From Kushneria phosphatilytica (GTDB lineage: Bacteria > Pseudomonadota > Gammaproteobacteria > Pseudomonadales > Halomonadaceae): 64,000 nt of DNA. Both the position numbers and the translations under genes were made by a program. The notes below the pieces were generated by a model. That model saw nothing but the letters and a program-made list of their open reading frames with translations, did not search any database and had not been told where the DNA came from. Shown here in pieces: positions 17,931-28,900 of this stretch. The stretch is from positions 2,542,001-2,606,000 of the forward strand of contig NZ_CP043420.1 of assembly GCF_008247605.1 (NCBI RefSeq). The letters run 5' to 3'. The first letter of the stretch is position 1. Every line of letters begins with the position of its first letter.

Positions 17931-19343
17931 ATGGCAGCAACGACATACGATGTCCTGATTGTAGGCGGCGGTGTCTCCGGTACCGCCCTGCTTTACGAAC
18001 TGGCCCGCTACACGGATCTGAAGTCGATCGGTCTGGTCGAGAAATATGACAAGGTGGCCATTGTCAATTCTCACGGGCGCAACAACAGTCAGACCATCCA
18101 CTGCGGTGACATCGAGACCAACTACTCCCTCGACAAGGCCCGAGTCACTCAACGCACAGCAGGCATGATCGTCAACTTCGGCACCAAACTGCCTGCCGAA
18201 GAGCGAGACAACATCATCTTCAAGTATCCCAAGATGGTGCTGGCCGTCGGCGACAAGCAATGCGACTTCCTGCGCAAGCGCTTCGAGACCTTCAGCGAAC
18301 TCTTCCCGCGGATGAAGCTCATGGAGCGCGACGACATCGCCGAAATCGAACCGCAGGTCGTCGAAGGCCGCGACCCCGATCAGCAGATCGTGGCGCTGGG
18401 TTCTACCGATGAATACACCGCGGTCAACTACACCACGCTATCGGAAGCTTTCGTCAAATATGCCGAGCAGGATGCCGAGCGCAAGGGCATGAACTGCGAT
18501 GTGCATCTCTCGACACCGGTGGAAGATATCGTCCGGGAAGGCGACCTGTTCAAGGTGCACACGCCCAACCACGGCGTGCTGCAGGCACGTTACGTGGTGG
18601 TGGCCGCCGGCGGGCACTCGCTGCTGTTCGCCCACAAGATGGGCTACGGTCTCGACAAGTCCGTGCTGCCCATGGCGGGCTCGTTCTACTTCACACCGAA
18701 GGTGCTCAACGGCAAGGTCTACACCATTCAGAACGAGAACCTGCCCTTTGCCGCGGTGCACGGTGATCCGGATGTGCTGGTGGAGAACAAGACCCGCTTC
18801 GGCCCCACCGCGCTGATGCTGCCGCTGCTGGAGCGCTACAACTCGAAGACCTTCTCGGAGTTTCTGCGCGTGTTCCGTTTCGATTCCAGCGTAGCGAAGG
18901 TCTTCTGGGACCTGCTCAAGGTGCCGGACATCCGCAACTACGTCTTCAAGAACTTCCTTTACGAAGTGCCGGTACTGCGCGAGAAGCTCTTCCACAAGAG
19001 CATCCAGCATATCGTGCCCAGCCTGAAGGCGAGCGATGTCACCTTCGCCAAGGGATTCGGCGGCGTTCGCCCGCAGCTGATCGACAAGAGCTCGAAAAAG
19101 CTGATGATGGGCGAGGCCAAGATCGATCCGGGCACCGGCATCGTTTTCAACATGACCCCCTCGCCCGGCGGCACCAGCTGTCTCGGTAATGCCGAAAAGG
19201 ACATTCTGCTGGCACAGCAGTATCTCGGCTTCAATTTCGATCGAGAGGCCTTTGAGCGCGATCTGCTTCAGGGTGAAGTGGAATTGCGGGAAAACAGCAA
19301 GGGGCCGGCCACCAGCGAGGCGACACAACGCGTCGAGGGCTGA
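17931..19343 (+). CDS. FAD-dependent malate:quinone oxidoreductase-like protein, 470 aa
   Basis: The N-terminus has a dinucleotide-binding fold with GGGVSGTAL at about 12-20 for FAD. The sequence around NSHGRNNSQTIHCGDIETNY and the C-terminal TPSPGGTSCLGNAEKD resemble the malate:quinone oxidoreductase family, which oxidises malate to oxaloacetate at the inner membrane and feeds quinones. The product is shorter than classical Mqo, so I am less sure of the substrate. It is monocistronic, with a strong terminator at 19376-19400. The 257-bp upstream gap holds a TATACT box at 17779-17784 and an inverted repeat CGTTGT/ACAACG at 17750-17767, possibly its promoter and operator. Confidence 0.85.
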   Translation: MAATTYDVLIVGGGVSGTALLYELARYTDLKSIGLVEKYDKVAIVNSHGRNNSQTIHCGDIETNYSLDKARVTQRTAGMIVNFGTKLPAEERDNIIFKYPKMVLAVGDKQCDFLRKRFETFSELFPRMKLMERDDIAEIEPQVVEGRDPDQQIVALGSTDEYTAVNYTTLSEAFVKYAEQDAERKGMNCDVHLSTPVEDIVREGDLFKVHTPNHGVLQARYVVVAAGGHSLLFAHKMGYGLDKSVLPMAGSFYFTPKVLNGKVYTIQNENLPFAAVHGDPDVLVENKTRFGPTALMLPLLERYNSKTFSEFLRVFRFDSSVAKVFWDLLKVPDIRNYVFKNFLYEVPVLREKLFHKSIQHIVPSLKASDVTFAKGFGGVRPQLIDKSSKKLMMGEAKIDPGTGIVFNMTPSPGGTSCLGNAEKDILLAQQYLGFNFDREAFERDLLQGEVELRENSKGPATSEATQRVEG

Positions 19344-19375
19344 CCCCGGGCTGATGCGGCTGGCTTCACGACAGT

Positions 19376-19400
19376 AAAAGGGCCCCTTCGGGGCCCTTTT
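19376..19400. terminator. bidirectional rho-independent terminator
   Basis: A perfect stem of AAAAGGGCCCC with its complement around a TTC loop, with A on one side and T on the other. It lies between the convergent mqo-like gene and dsbB, so it can stop transcription from both. Confidence 0.93.
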
Positions 19401-19422
19401 TACGGTTCGCCGGCAGCCGTTC

Positions 19423-19977
19423 TCAGGCTTCCGAGCCTGTCAGCGAGGGGTGCTGCCTCCCCCCTTTACCGGCTCCAAAGTGTCGGCCGAACATCAGTCC
19501 CAGAGCGATCAGGATCAGCACCACGAAACCGATCAGAGTCCAGCCAGGCAGTGTCAGGCCAAGCCAGCGCGCCGAGATATTGGCGCACTCCCCCGAACCA
19601 CGCAGTACCTGAGTGATCACACTCTGAATCGGCAGGGCATCGAGCATGTAATCCAGGCCCGGCCCGCAACTGGGCACCTGATCCTCGGGCAGGCGCTGAA
19701 TCCAGACATGGCGACCGGCCACCAGAGCGCCGGCAATACTGCCCAGCAGTGCAATCCCGCCATACACAATACGCCCCGCCCGCCCGGCGTCATGACAGAT
19801 ACCGATCAGAAAGCCGAGGAGCGCCACCAGCACTGCCACTCGCTGAAAGATGCAAAGCGGACAGGGCTCCAGGCCGAACCCGAACTGCATGATCAGCGCC
19901 ATCGCCAGCATGAAGATACAAACGCCTGCTCCCAGCAGTGACCAGCGCCGACAGGATGCCCCGGACATAAAAGCCAT
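19423..19977 (-). CDS. dsbB: disulfide bond formation protein B, 184 aa
   Basis: Inner-membrane quinone reductase that re-oxidises DsbA. Four membrane helices are visible. Both functional cysteine pairs are present: Cys39/Cys42 in CPLC and Cys104/Cys131 in the second periplasmic loop, at almost the same positions as in E. coli. The ATG at 19975-19977 is preferred over a GTG two codons upstream because GAGGA lies eight bases before it. DsbA is not encoded here. It lies 44 bp downstream of gshA, linking two thiol-related functions. Confidence 0.96.
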   Translation of the reverse strand: MAFMSGASCRRWSLLGAGVCIFMLAMALIMQFGFGLEPCPLCIFQRVAVLVALLGFLIGICHDAGRAGRIVYGGIALLGSIAGALVAGRHVWIQRLPEDQVPSCGPGLDYMLDALPIQSVITQVLRGSGECANISARWLGLTLPGWTLIGFVVLILIALGLMFGRHFGAGKGGRQHPSLTGSEA

Positions 19978-20021
19978 TATCACTATCCTCGTAGATGGCG
20001 GCAGAGGCCGCGTTCCGCTCT

Positions 20022-21620
20022 TCAGGCTTTCTGAAAGGTATGAGGCTGACGTGCCCGTTCGAAATAACGCCCGAGAAATTCGGCAAACGACACATCATCG
20101 TCAGCCTCGGTATCCCGCTGCTGAATGTGGGAGGTTTCACTGAGCTGTTCGAGCAGGGCTTCTCTGGCGCGGTCCATTGGGGTCGCACGAAACCATTCGG
20201 CCTGCTGACGTGCCTGTTCGGTCACCCAGTCAACGAAATCGCATCCTTGCTCTCTGAGCAACCGCTCGAGCCGGCCAGCCGGGGTCAGACCGGGATCATC
20301 GATACGCGGCGCCAGCGTCTTCAGTGCCGTCTGATGGGGGGCAGTTTCATCACCGCTATCAAGCAGCTGAGCGACGCTTGCAAGTTCATCAAGGATTTCA
20401 TGGGCGCACGTGCTCATGAGGCGCGGGCCATCCTCGAACTCAAGGGTCAGCCCGGGCTGACGGCCATAGCGCACGACCCTTGCCCGATTGTCATCAAGCC
20501 GATCACATTCGGCATCCGGAATCCAGGGACTCTCACGCAGCAGACACCAGACCAGGAAGGTATCCAGGAAACGAATTTCGGTTTCGTCGATACCCAGTGG
20601 CAGAAACGGATCGAGATCAAGACAGCGCACTTCGATATATTCCACGCCGCGCGCTTCCAGCGCCTGGGTAGACGTTTCATCGTGGCGCGCCACTCGTTTG
20701 GGACGAATATCGCTGTAATACTCGTTCTCGATCTGCAGAATATTGGAATTGAGCTGGCGCCACTCCCCCTCCTGCTGAACCCCAAGGCGCTCATAATCCG
20801 GCCAGGGCGTGGCAATGGCGTGACGTAGCGTGCCGACATAGTTTTCCAGCGAATTGAAACAGATGCGCAGCTGTGACTGCACCTTGTTCTGATACCCCAG
20901 ATCACTCATGCGGAGTGTCGAAGCCGTACTCGACAGCAATGTGCGCTCACCGTGGTGCTCAAGCCCCGCATCACGTCCTTCCAGAAAACTGCGATCAATC
21001 GCCGGAGAGGCCCCGAACAGATACATCAACAGCCAGCTGTTGCGCCGGAAGTTGCGAATCAGATCAAAATAGGCTCGCGAACGATAGGCATTCGGAGAGG
21101 CCTCGCTTTCCCCTTCGAGCTGCTGCAGTTCACTCCAAAGCGCATCGGGCAGGGAAAAGTTGTAATGAATGCCGGCAATCGACTGCATGATCCGTCCATA
21201 GCGCACATCCAGCCCACGCCGATAGACATGCTTCATGGCCCCCACATTGGAGCTGCCGTAATCGGCAATGGGCACACTGTCATTGCCATTGAGGCGTGCC
21301 GGCATGCTCGCCGGCCAGATCAGCTCGTCACCGAGATAGCGATAGGTGAAACGATGCAGATCGGCGAGAAAGTCGAGCGCATCCTGCGGTCGACAGAACA
21401 CCGGCGTAATGTATTCCAGCAGCGCTTCCGAATAGTCGGTGGTGATATGCGGATGGGTCAGCTTCGAGCCCAGTGCCCGCGGATGCGGCGTCTGCTCGAT
21501 ATTCCCCTGCTGATCAACACGCAGCCCTTCCTTTTCGATACCACGGCGTATACGGGCGAACAGACCCCGCTGGGCCGCCCCTTTCAATCCCTCGATACGA
21601 CGGGCGAGTTGCTCGGACAA
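20022..21620 (-). CDS. gshA: glutamate-cysteine ligase, class I, 532 aa
   Basis: ATP-dependent first step of glutathione synthesis, joining the glutamate side chain to cysteine. It begins RIEGLKGAAQRGLFARIRRGIEKEG and contains THPHITTDYSEALLEYITP near residue 55, the Glu/Mg-binding part typical of proteobacterial GshA. The length fits the class I family. It precedes dsbB on the minus strand. Glutathione synthetase is not in the window. Confidence 0.96.
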   Translation of the reverse strand: MSEQLARRIEGLKGAAQRGLFARIRRGIEKEGLRVDQQGNIEQTPHPRALGSKLTHPHITTDYSEALLEYITPVFCRPQDALDFLADLHRFTYRYLGDELIWPASMPARLNGNDSVPIADYGSSNVGAMKHVYRRGLDVRYGRIMQSIAGIHYNFSLPDALWSELQQLEGESEASPNAYRSRAYFDLIRNFRRNSWLLMYLFGASPAIDRSFLEGRDAGLEHHGERTLLSSTASTLRMSDLGYQNKVQSQLRICFNSLENYVGTLRHAIATPWPDYERLGVQQEGEWRQLNSNILQIENEYYSDIRPKRVARHDETSTQALEARGVEYIEVRCLDLDPFLPLGIDETEIRFLDTFLVWCLLRESPWIPDAECDRLDDNRARVVRYGRQPGLTLEFEDGPRLMSTCAHEILDELASVAQLLDSGDETAPHQTALKTLAPRIDDPGLTPAGRLERLLREQGCDFVDWVTEQARQQAEWFRATPMDRAREALLEQLSETSHIQQRDTEADDDVSFAEFLGRYFERARQPHTFQKA

Positions 21621-21804
21621 GGTTGACCACCTTCTCTTGCGGGAGTGCGGGTCGTGGCAGGCGCGGGCCGGCTTTTCGGCACCGTCACTCCGGTCGGTTT
21701 CGCCGGCAGTACCGGCGTTTGCAGTGAAACGGGGCCCGAGTCCCCGATAAGTCCCTCATTATGGAGACCTCTACCCGGCTTTCAAGCACCCGGTGTGAGC
21801 ACCA

Positions 21805-21825
21805 GCGGTAGCGCACAGCTACCGC
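21805..21825 (-). terminator. hairpin just downstream of tex
   Basis: A perfect 8-bp stem (GCGGTAGC with GCTACCGC) with a 5-base loop starts nine bases past the tex stop. No T-run follows, so it may stabilise the transcript 3' end or act with Rho rather than being a classical terminator. Confidence 0.4.
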
Positions 21826-21833
21826 CGGGCCGT

Positions 21834-24161
21834 TCACCGACGCCGATCGGCGCCGGCCTTCTTCAGCGCCTCGGCCATGGCCCCCTGCGGCGCCGACTCA
21901 CGCCCGCGCTGCTGTCGGGACTCATTGCGGGATGCGCGTTTCGACTCTTGGCGCCCCCGATCGTTCGCCTGTTCGCCATCGGGTGTGTCATCGAGTCGCA
22001 TCGACAGCGCAATGCGCTGACGCGCCAGATCAACCGACATCACCTTGACCTGAACGATGTCGCCAGCCTTGACCACCGAACGCGGGTCCTCGACAAAGCG
22101 GTGCGACAGTGCCGAAATGTGCACCAGCCCATCCTGATGAACGCCGATATCCACAAACGCACCGAAATGCGTCACATTGGTGATCACGCCCTCAAGTACC
22201 ATGTTGGGCCTGAGATCGCTGACCTTCTCCACCCCTTCCTGAAAGCGGGCAAAACGGAAAGCCGGTCGCGGATCACGTCCCGGCTTGCGCAGCTCTCCAA
22301 GAATATCGCTGACCGTCGGCACACCGAAGCGCTCATCGGTATAGTGGCGCGCATCGAGCCCTCCCAGGAAGGCCTCATCACCGATCAGGCTACCCAACTG
22401 GCGACCGCTTTCACGAGCGATACGCTCTACCACCGGATAGGCCTCGGGGTGTACCGCCGACCCATCCAGCGGATTATCGCCGTTATTGATGCGTAAAAAA
22501 CCGGCACACTGCTCAAAGGTTTTCGGCCCCAGCCGGCTGACATCAAGCAGTTGGCGCCGATTGGCAAAGGTGCCATGGGCATCCCGCCAGGCGACGATGT
22601 TTTCTGCCAGCGACTCGTTCAGTCCTGCCACACGCGTCAGCAGGGCACTCGACGCGGTGTTGAGATCGACCCCCACGGCGTTGACGCAGTCCTCGACCAC
22701 ACCATCGAGTGCACGCGCCAGCTGCAACTGGGAAACATCGTGCTGATACTGCCCTACGCCGATCGATTTGGGGTCGATCTTGACCAGTTCGGCCAGTGGG
22801 TCCTGCAATCGACGGGCAATCGACACTGCACCGCGCAGCGTGACGTCAAGTTCAGGGAATTCGCGAGCCGCTGTCTCCGATGCCGAATAGACCGAGGCAC
22901 CGGCCTCACTGACCATGACCCGGGTGAGATCGCGGTCCCTGAATTGTCCGACCAGCTCGGCCGCCAATCGATCTGTTTCCCGGCTGGCCGTCCCGTTACC
23001 CACTGCGATCAGCGACACTTCATGGCGGTGGCAGAGTTGCGTCAGCGTCGCCAGCGACTCCCGCCACTGGTTCTTCGGCGCGTGCGGGTAGATGGTAGCG
23101 GTATCCAGCAGACGCCCGGTGCCATCGACCACGACGACCTTGACGCCGGTGCGCAACCCCGGGTCGAGCCCCAGCGTGACGCGTGAACCGGCCGGCGCCG
23201 CCAGCAACAGATCCTTGAGATTATGCGCAAAGACGGTAATCGCCTCGCTCTCTGCCCGCTCGCGCAGCTGGCCCAGCAGCTCGGTTTCGATATGGGTATA
23301 CAGCTTGACCCGCCAGGTCCAGCGCACTACCTCTTTGAGCCAGCGGTCGGCAGCACGCCCCGCATCCCGAATGCCAAAGACCCGTGCGATCTCGACCTCC
23401 ATGGGATGGACCGTGGCCTCTTCCTCATCAGGCAGGCGGAGTGCCAGTCCCAGCACACCTTCATGGCGTCCGCGGAACATGGCCATGGCGCGATGCGAAG
23501 GCACCTTCGCCAGTGGCTCCCGATGCTCGAAGTAGTCCGCAAAACGCGTACCTTCGTTCTCCTTGCCGGCAATCACCGTGGAGACCAGCTCGCCCTCCTG
23601 CCACATGCGTTCGCGCAGCCGGCCGACCAGCTCGGCGTTTTCGGCAAAGCGCTCCATCAGGATCTGTTTGGCGCCATCCAGAGCCGCTTTACTCTCCTCG
23701 ATGCCCTGCTCGGCATCGATATACGCCTGCGCCGTGCTTTCGGGATCAAGGGAAGGATCATTCAGCAGCGCATCGGCCAGGGGCTCGAGTCCCGCTTCAC
23801 GTGCAATCTGCGCCTTTGTGCGACGCTTCTTGCGATATGGCAGATAGAGATCTTCGAGACGCTGCTTGGTCTCGGCCGCCATGATCTGCGCCCTGAGGGT
23901 CTCATCCAGCTTGCCCTGTTCCTCAATGGCGGCCAGTACCGTATCGCGACGCTCATCGAGTTCACGCAGATAACGCAGCCGCGTCTCGAGTGTACGCAGC
24001 TGGCTATCATCGAGCCCGCCGGTCACCTCCTTGCGGTAGCGGGAGATAAACGGCACCGTAGCGCCCTCATCGAGCAGCGTAATGGTAGCGTCGATCTGGC
24101 GAACCTGAACCTCGAGTTCATTGGCCAGCCGTTCGGCAATCGAAGTTTGTGCTTGACTCAT
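21834..24161 (-). CDS. tex: Tex family S1 RNA-binding transcription accessory protein, 775 aa
   Basis: Multi-domain nucleic-acid-binding protein: an N-terminal HTH/Tex region, a YqgF/RNase H-like domain near residues 330-460 ([16 protein letters not shown]), helix-hairpin-helix repeats near 490-570, and a C-terminal S1 domain near 650-725 ([16 protein letters not shown]). The last 50 residues are basic and Arg/Gln-rich. Tex influences transcript elongation and toxin or polymerase-related processes in other species; its exact role is unsettled. It is single, downstream of pckA. Confidence 0.96.
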   Translation of the reverse strand: MSQAQTSIAERLANELEVQVRQIDATITLLDEGATVPFISRYRKEVTGGLDDSQLRTLETRLRYLRELDERRDTVLAAIEEQGKLDETLRAQIMAAETKQRLEDLYLPYRKKRRTKAQIAREAGLEPLADALLNDPSLDPESTAQAYIDAEQGIEESKAALDGAKQILMERFAENAELVGRLRERMWQEGELVSTVIAGKENEGTRFADYFEHREPLAKVPSHRAMAMFRGRHEGVLGLALRLPDEEEATVHPMEVEIARVFGIRDAGRAADRWLKEVVRWTWRVKLYTHIETELLGQLRERAESEAITVFAHNLKDLLLAAPAGSRVTLGLDPGLRTGVKVVVVDGTGRLLDTATIYPHAPKNQWRESLATLTQLCHRHEVSLIAVGNGTASRETDRLAAELVGQFRDRDLTRVMVSEAGASVYSASETAAREFPELDVTLRGAVSIARRLQDPLAELVKIDPKSIGVGQYQHDVSQLQLARALDGVVEDCVNAVGVDLNTASSALLTRVAGLNESLAENIVAWRDAHGTFANRRQLLDVSRLGPKTFEQCAGFLRINNGDNPLDGSAVHPEAYPVVERIARESGRQLGSLIGDEAFLGGLDARHYTDERFGVPTVSDILGELRKPGRDPRPAFRFARFQEGVEKVSDLRPNMVLEGVITNVTHFGAFVDIGVHQDGLVHISALSHRFVEDPRSVVKAGDIVQVKVMSVDLARQRIALSMRLDDTPDGEQANDRGRQESKRASRNESRQQRGRESAPQGAMAEALKKAGADRRR

Positions 24162-24236
24162 GACACCTGACTATCGGCTCGTGAATGGCGCCAGGGTAGC
24201 ATGAAAGTGCCCTTTATGCTCCCGACAAAACGACAG

Positions 24237-24260
24237 CGGGGAGCGTCGAAACGCTCCCCG
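24237..24260 (-). terminator. terminator of pckA
   Basis: A perfect 10-bp stem (CGGGGAGCGT with ACGCTCCCCG) and CGAA tetraloop lies about 30 bases beyond the pckA stop, with a short T-run (TTTT) further on the minus strand. Confidence 0.8.
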
Positions 24261-24288
24261 GAAAACGCCCATCGGCCCCCTGACTGAC

Positions 24289-25857
24289 TCAGTCGAGAGA
24301 GGGTCCGGCGTTGATAATGCTCTGCTCAATTCCTTCAAACTTGCTGAAATTCTCCACGAAACGGGCGATCAGCGCCCCGGCATGGGTATCAAAGGCAGCC
24401 TGGTCGGCCCAGGCGCGACGCGGGTTGAGCAGGCGATCATCGACGCCCTCGACATGAACAGGCACAGCCAGGTTGAGCCCTTCAATCCATTCGGTTTCAG
24501 CGTGTCTGAGCGCCCCGGACTGAATGGCAGTGATAATGGCTCGGGTAGTGGGAATGCTGAACCGTTCTCCACCCTCGCCGAATGCCCCTCCACTCCAGCC
24601 GGTATTGACCAGATAGACCCGCGAACCAAAGGCTTCGATCCGCTTGATCAGCAGTTCGGCGTATTCACGCGCCGGCCGGGGAAAGAATGGCGCTCCGAAG
24701 CAGGTCGAGAAAGTGGCTTCCAGCGCGCTGTGGCCCCCCATTTCGGTCGACCCCACCCGAGCGGTGTAGCCGGAGAGGAAGTGATAGGCCGCCGCTTCCC
24801 TCGACAGGAGGGAGACCGGCGGCAACACGCCGCTCATGTCACAGGTCAGAAAAATGATTGCCGCAGGCTCGCCAGCTCGTCCGGCCTCAATGCGCTTGTC
24901 AACGAATTCCAGCGGATAGGCTGCCCGTGCATTCTGAGTCAGGCGGTCATCGCCGTAATCCGGCTGACGCATTTCATCGAGTACGACATTCTCCAGCACG
25001 CTGCCAAAGCGAATGGCGTGATAGATGATCGGCTCGTGCTGCTCAGAGAGATCGATGGTCTTGGCATAACACCCCCCTTCGAAGTTGAACACGGTGCCCT
25101 CTCCCCAGCCGTGTTCATCATCGCCGATCAGATAACGTGCCGGGTCCGCCGAGAGCGTTGTCTTGCCGGTGCCCGAGAGACCAAAGAAGAGCGCAGTCTC
25201 ACCATCCTCTCCGACATTGGCACTACAGTGCATCGGCAGCACGCCCTTCTCCGGCAACAGGAAGTTCTGCACCGTAAACATGGCCTTTTTCATCTCACCG
25301 GCGTAACGCATGCCGGCAATCAACACCCGGCGCCGGGCAAAGTTGATAATCACGGCGCCTTCGGAACGGGTGCCGTCACGCTCAGGATCACAGACGAAGC
25401 CGGGCGCACTGAGAATGGTCCATTCGCGCTTGTCCTTGGGATTGAAGGGCGACGGGCGGACGAACAGATTGCAGGCGAACAGATTGTGCCAGGCATACTC
25501 GGTCACTACCCGGATGGGCAGATAGTGCTCGGGGTCAGCGCCGACATGCAGCTCCGATTCGAAACGGGGATGTCCTTCGAGCCAGGCTTCAACCCGTTCC
25601 CACAGCGCGTCGAAACGACTGGCGGGAAAAGGCTGGTTGACGCGTCCCCAGTCGATTTCGGCACTGGAGGAAGGCTCATCGACAATATAACGATCTCCCG
25701 GTGAACGCCCGGTGCGGCTACCGGTTTCGGCCACCAGCGCCCCATTGGCGGCCAGCCTCGCTTCACCATTGATAATGGCGTACTCGACCAGCTCGGCAGC
25801 ACTCGGATTGCGCCGGGGTCGCGATGAATGCTCCTGGGCCATGGTCATATCGCTCAT
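24289..25857 (-). CDS. pckA: phosphoenolpyruvate carboxykinase (ATP), 522 aa
   Basis: Gluconeogenic enzyme converting oxaloacetate and ATP to PEP, CO2 and ADP. The kinase loop [14 protein letters not shown] lies near residues 228-241. Other intact parts are [11 protein letters not shown] and [23 protein letters not shown]. It follows hslO on the same strand with a 259-bp gap, reproducing the E. coli yrfG-hslR-hslO-pck order, but the gap suggests its own promoter. Confidence 0.97.
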   Translation of the reverse strand: MSDMTMAQEHSSRPRRNPSAAELVEYAIINGEARLAANGALVAETGSRTGRSPGDRYIVDEPSSSAEIDWGRVNQPFPASRFDALWERVEAWLEGHPRFESELHVGADPEHYLPIRVVTEYAWHNLFACNLFVRPSPFNPKDKREWTILSAPGFVCDPERDGTRSEGAVIINFARRRVLIAGMRYAGEMKKAMFTVQNFLLPEKGVLPMHCSANVGEDGETALFFGLSGTGKTTLSADPARYLIGDDEHGWGEGTVFNFEGGCYAKTIDLSEQHEPIIYHAIRFGSVLENVVLDEMRQPDYGDDRLTQNARAAYPLEFVDKRIEAGRAGEPAAIIFLTCDMSGVLPPVSLLSREAAAYHFLSGYTARVGSTEMGGHSALEATFSTCFGAPFFPRPAREYAELLIKRIEAFGSRVYLVNTGWSGGAFGEGGERFSIPTTRAIITAIQSGALRHAETEWIEGLNLAVPVHVEGVDDRLLNPRRAWADQAAFDTHAGALIARFVENFSKFEGIEQSIINAGPSLD

Positions 25858-26075
25858 GCGTTGTCCTGGACAAAAACGCCGTCTCTTTCTTCAGTACGCT
25901 TGCAGGTACGCCTGCCGGCAACAGTCGCTACATCCCTCTTGCAACCGGCTGATGCATCAGGCCGTGCAGCGGGCTACTGCTGCGCCATGACGCTCTGAAC
26001 AAGGCAGCGGGTGGCCATTATGGCAAAAAGCCCCAAGTCGTGGAACGCACATGTAGTCACGCCGTCAGGTGGGCA

Positions 26076-26109
26076 CAGCCGGAGTAGTTTTACGACCCTA
26101 CTCCGACTG
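26076..26109 (-). terminator. hairpin downstream of hslO
   Basis: An imperfect stem (CGGAGTAG with CTACTCCG, extended by CAG/CTG past one mismatch) starts eight bases after the hslO stop. It lacks a T-run. It probably marks the end of the yrfG-hslR-hslO transcript before the pckA promoter region. Confidence 0.45.
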
Positions 26110-26116
26110 TATGGCA

Positions 26117-27007
26117 TCAATGCACGGTCGGCGAGCTGTCATCAGGAGACTGGATCAGCGATTCAACCGCAGCCGCTGAAAATACGTAGCGGGTATTACA
26201 GAAGTGGCAATGGGTTTCGATCTCACCCTGTTCGGCCACAATACTGCGCAACTCCTCTGCCCCCAACTGGTAGAGGCCGTTGGCAAAGCGTTCTCTGGAG
26301 CAGGTACAGCCGAACTCGACCGGGGCAGGATCAAAAAGACGCGGATTATCTTCGTGAAACAGCCGGTTCAGCGTGTCCAGCGGCGCCAGATCAAGCAGTT
26401 CCCGGCTACTGATCGTGTCAGCCAGCATGGTCAGCCGGTGCCAGGCATCCGGGTCCTGATTGCGACTGTCATCGGGCAGCTGCTGCAGTAGCAAACCGGC
26501 AGCGCCCTCATTGTCGGCGGCCAGCCAGAGTCTCGTGGGCAGTTGTTCGGAGCGTTCGAAGTAGGCTTCCAGACAGCCGGCAAGCGTTTCGGCTTCCAGC
26601 CCCACGATTCCCTGATAGCGCTGCCCCTCTTTGGGATCAAGGGTCATGACAATCTGGCCTTCGCCCACCAGGGCGCCCAGATTATCCGGTGCTTCGGGCA
26701 CGGCAGAAGCATCGTTGAAGCGCGCAATGCCACGCAGTTGCTGGCCCTGTTCCGCCGTTGCCGGATTGGACTCGGCCATTAGAAGCGATACCGGTCCGTT
26801 ACCCCGCACTTCCAGGGTTAATACGCCATCCAGCTTGACGGTCGCTGTCAGCAGAGCCACCGCTGCCAGCATCTCACCCAGCTGGCGGGCCACCGGCTCA
26901 GGGTAGTCGGCATGACGGCTGCGAACTTCACGCAGGGTATCGGGTGCGGTGACCAGTTCGCCGCGCACATTGGTCTGATCGAAAAGAAAACGTTGAATGC
27001 GATCCAT
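26117..27007 (-). CDS. hslO: redox-regulated chaperone Hsp33, 296 aa
   Basis: Cytosolic holdase activated by oxidation. The C-terminal zinc switch is complete: GCTCSRERF (CxC) and HCHFCNTRY (CxxC). The frame is open 13 codons upstream. I chose the ATG at 27005-27007 because the protein then begins [17 protein letters not shown] like other Hsp33 proteins, though the ribosome binding site is weak. It lies downstream of hslR in the heat-shock and oxidative-stress cluster. Confidence 0.95.
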   Translation of the reverse strand: MDRIQRFLFDQTNVRGELVTAPDTLREVRSRHADYPEPVARQLGEMLAAVALLTATVKLDGVLTLEVRGNGPVSLLMAESNPATAEQGQQLRGIARFNDASAVPEAPDNLGALVGEGQIVMTLDPKEGQRYQGIVGLEAETLAGCLEAYFERSEQLPTRLWLAADNEGAAGLLLQQLPDDSRNQDPDAWHRLTMLADTISSRELLDLAPLDTLNRLFHEDNPRLFDPAPVEFGCTCSRERFANGLYQLGAEELRSIVAEQGEIETHCHFCNTRYVFSAAAVESLIQSPDDSSPTVH

Positions 27008-27073
27008 GAAAGGTCTCGTGCGAAAACGCAGGCCACCCCCGCTCATGCGGCGATAACCTGCAGCTTCCGGTGG

Positions 27074-27466
27074 TCAGTCGTCGGACATTTGCCGCTGAAA
27101 ACGCTGGATATCGCGGCGATCGCGACGATCCGGGCGCCGCTTCGGCGGCTGCATGATCTGGTTGTTGAGGCGACGATTTTCCGCCTCCTGCTGGCGCCGC
27201 TCGGCACTCGCTTCGGTCTCGTGATAAAGCGTCCGGGCTTCAGGGGCACTGCGACGTTTGTCGGTTACTCCCAGCACTTCAATCTCCATGCGGGCCCAGC
27301 CCTGGGGAATATCCAGCCGGGCACCGACTTCAACGGCCTTGCTGGGCTTTACCCGGCCTCCGTTGTAATGCACCTTGCCACCCTCTATGGCCTTCTGAGC
27401 CAGCCCTCGGGTCTTGAAAAAGCGCGCGGCCCAGAGCCATTTGTCGAGTCGTATCTGGTCACTCAT
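27074..27466 (-). CDS. hslR: ribosome-associated heat-shock protein Hsp15, 130 aa
   Basis: Binds 50S subunits carrying a stalled nascent chain. An S4 RNA-binding domain starts at once (RLDKWLWAARFFKTRGLAQKAIEGG) and the C-terminal part is strongly basic (RRPDRRDRRDIQRF). It lies between yrfG and hslO, as in E. coli. Confidence 0.95.
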   Translation of the reverse strand: MSDQIRLDKWLWAARFFKTRGLAQKAIEGGKVHYNGGRVKPSKAVEVGARLDIPQGWARMEIEVLGVTDKRRSAPEARTLYHETEASAERRQQEAENRRLNNQIMQPPKRRPDRRDRRDIQRFQRQMSDD

Positions 27467-27569
27467 GCGCTCTCCTGTTCATCCGGCATGATTCCACGGC
27501 GTGTCTGCCGCCGGGTCGTTCGACCCGTGACGCTCATCTACTCGTTCCATGGGGGCATCCAGCGCGGAC

Positions 27570-28220
27570 TCAAGCCCTCATGACGCTCGCAAACCGATCC
27601 AGGCAGGTAAACTCCTCAAGTTCGATCGGTTCACGCTGGCTGTCCGGCTGACGAATCCCCAACAGATGACCAATGCCACTCTGGCGTGCACAGCCGAGCA
27701 CTGCCGGGTTGTCATCAATCAACAGGGTACGTGCAGGGTCGTGAGGCTGATGCGCCAGCAGCGCCTGCCAGAACTCCGGCGACTCCTTCGGCGCACCCAT
27801 GTCCTCGGAAGAGACCAGTGCATCAACATAACGGCCAAGCCCCGTAAGTTCGAGCTTCAGCGTCATGCCGGCACGATCGGCATTGGTGGCCAGAACCACC
27901 CGTTGTGGTGCGTCATGCAACCACTCGAGGAATTCATGGGCATCGCTGCGATAACCGATCAGGTGACTGAGTTCACGTTTGAGCGAGACCATGTCGACTT
28001 CAAGCTCGCGCTGCCAGTAGTGAAGACTGTACCAGTTGAGCGTACCGCGCTCGGAGAGAATGCGTTCGACCAGGGCCCGCGCATGGGAGGCATCAAGCTG
28101 ATGAATTTCGCAGTAGCGTCTGGGCAGGTGTTCCAGCCAGAAATGCGTATCGAAGTGCAGATCCAGCAGGGTACCGTCCATGTCCAGCAGTACGGTATCG
28201 ATATGACGCCAGTCGATCAT
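27570..28220 (-). CDS. yrfG: HAD-IA hydrolase YrfG (GMP/IMP nucleotidase), 216 aa
   Basis: Haloacid-dehalogenase phosphatase with motif I LLDMDGTLLD at about 11-20, motif II VLATNADRAG and motif IV LLIDDNPAVL. The E. coli homologue in the same position dephosphorylates GMP and IMP; here that is inferred from sequence and gene order. It heads the hslR-hslO group and is divergent from nudE. Confidence 0.9.
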   Translation of the reverse strand: MIDWRHIDTVLLDMDGTLLDLHFDTHFWLEHLPRRYCEIHQLDASHARALVERILSERGTLNWYSLHYWQRELEVDMVSLKRELSHLIGYRSDAHEFLEWLHDAPQRVVLATNADRAGMTLKLELTGLGRYVDALVSSEDMGAPKESPEFWQALLAHQPHDPARTLLIDDNPAVLGCARQSGIGHLLGIRQPDSQREPIELEEFTCLDRFASVMRA

Positions 28221-28318
28221 GGGCAGTTCGCCACCGGGAATTCATGGCTATTGTAAGGGACGCATCGCCTCACGCCCATCGTGGTGTCATCATGGGCCCT
28301 CGTTGTGGAGGAAGAGAC

Positions 28319-28891
28319 ATGTCACGCCATCACCGCCCCGTGATCCATCAGTGTCGCGAAGTTGCCGCCAGCCGTCTGTTTCGCATCGAATCGCTGGAAC
28401 TCGAATTTGCCAATGGCAACCGACGCACCTTCGAACGACTGCGAAGTCCCGATCGGGGGGCCGTCATGATTGTGGCACAACCTGATCCCGAGCATGTGTT
28501 GCTGATCCGCGAGTACGCCGCGGGTATCGACGATTATGTGCTGACGCTGCCCAAGGGCGTTATTGACCCGGGCGAGGACATGATTACGGCGGCCAATCGC
28601 GAGCTTCAGGAAGAGTGTGGTTTCAGCGCGGCACGGCTGGAACCATTGATCGAGCTTTCGCTGGCACCCAATTACATGAACCATCGCATCAGCGTCATCA
28701 TGGCCAGCAATCTTGAACCATCGCGCCTGCCCGGTGATGAACCGGAACCCCTGACGGTTGAAACCGTGGCCCTGGAGCAACTCGACACGCTACTGGCCAC
28801 CGGGGAATTACACGAAGGCCGTGCCGTGGCCGCCCTGCTGCTGGTACGTGAACGCCTTCGCGAGAATCAGGAACTGCCTGCCCTGTGGTAG
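28319..28891 (+). CDS. nudE: ADP compounds hydrolase NudE, 190 aa
   Basis: Nudix hydrolase of ADP-ribose, NADH and Ap3A-type substrates. The Nudix box lies at about residues 80-101 (GVIDPGEDMITAANRELQEE). The frame opens 25 codons earlier. I chose the ATG at 28319 because of the GAGGAAGAG just before it and the family-like start. It is divergent from yrfG, as in E. coli. Its 3' end runs toward a terminator that serves the opposite-strand gene. Confidence 0.93.
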   Translation: MSRHHRPVIHQCREVAASRLFRIESLELEFANGNRRTFERLRSPDRGAVMIVAQPDPEHVLLIREYAAGIDDYVLTLPKGVIDPGEDMITAANRELQEECGFSAARLEPLIELSLAPNYMNHRISVIMASNLEPSRLPGDEPEPLTVETVALEQLDTLLATGELHEGRAVAALLLVRERLRENQELPALW

Positions 28892-28900
28892 CCAGGCATG

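Noticed and set aside
24382..25704. 440-aa plus-strand open frame opposite pckA
   Set aside because: Complete overlap with an intact pckA, no plausible domain and no ribosome binding site; a high-GC shadow.
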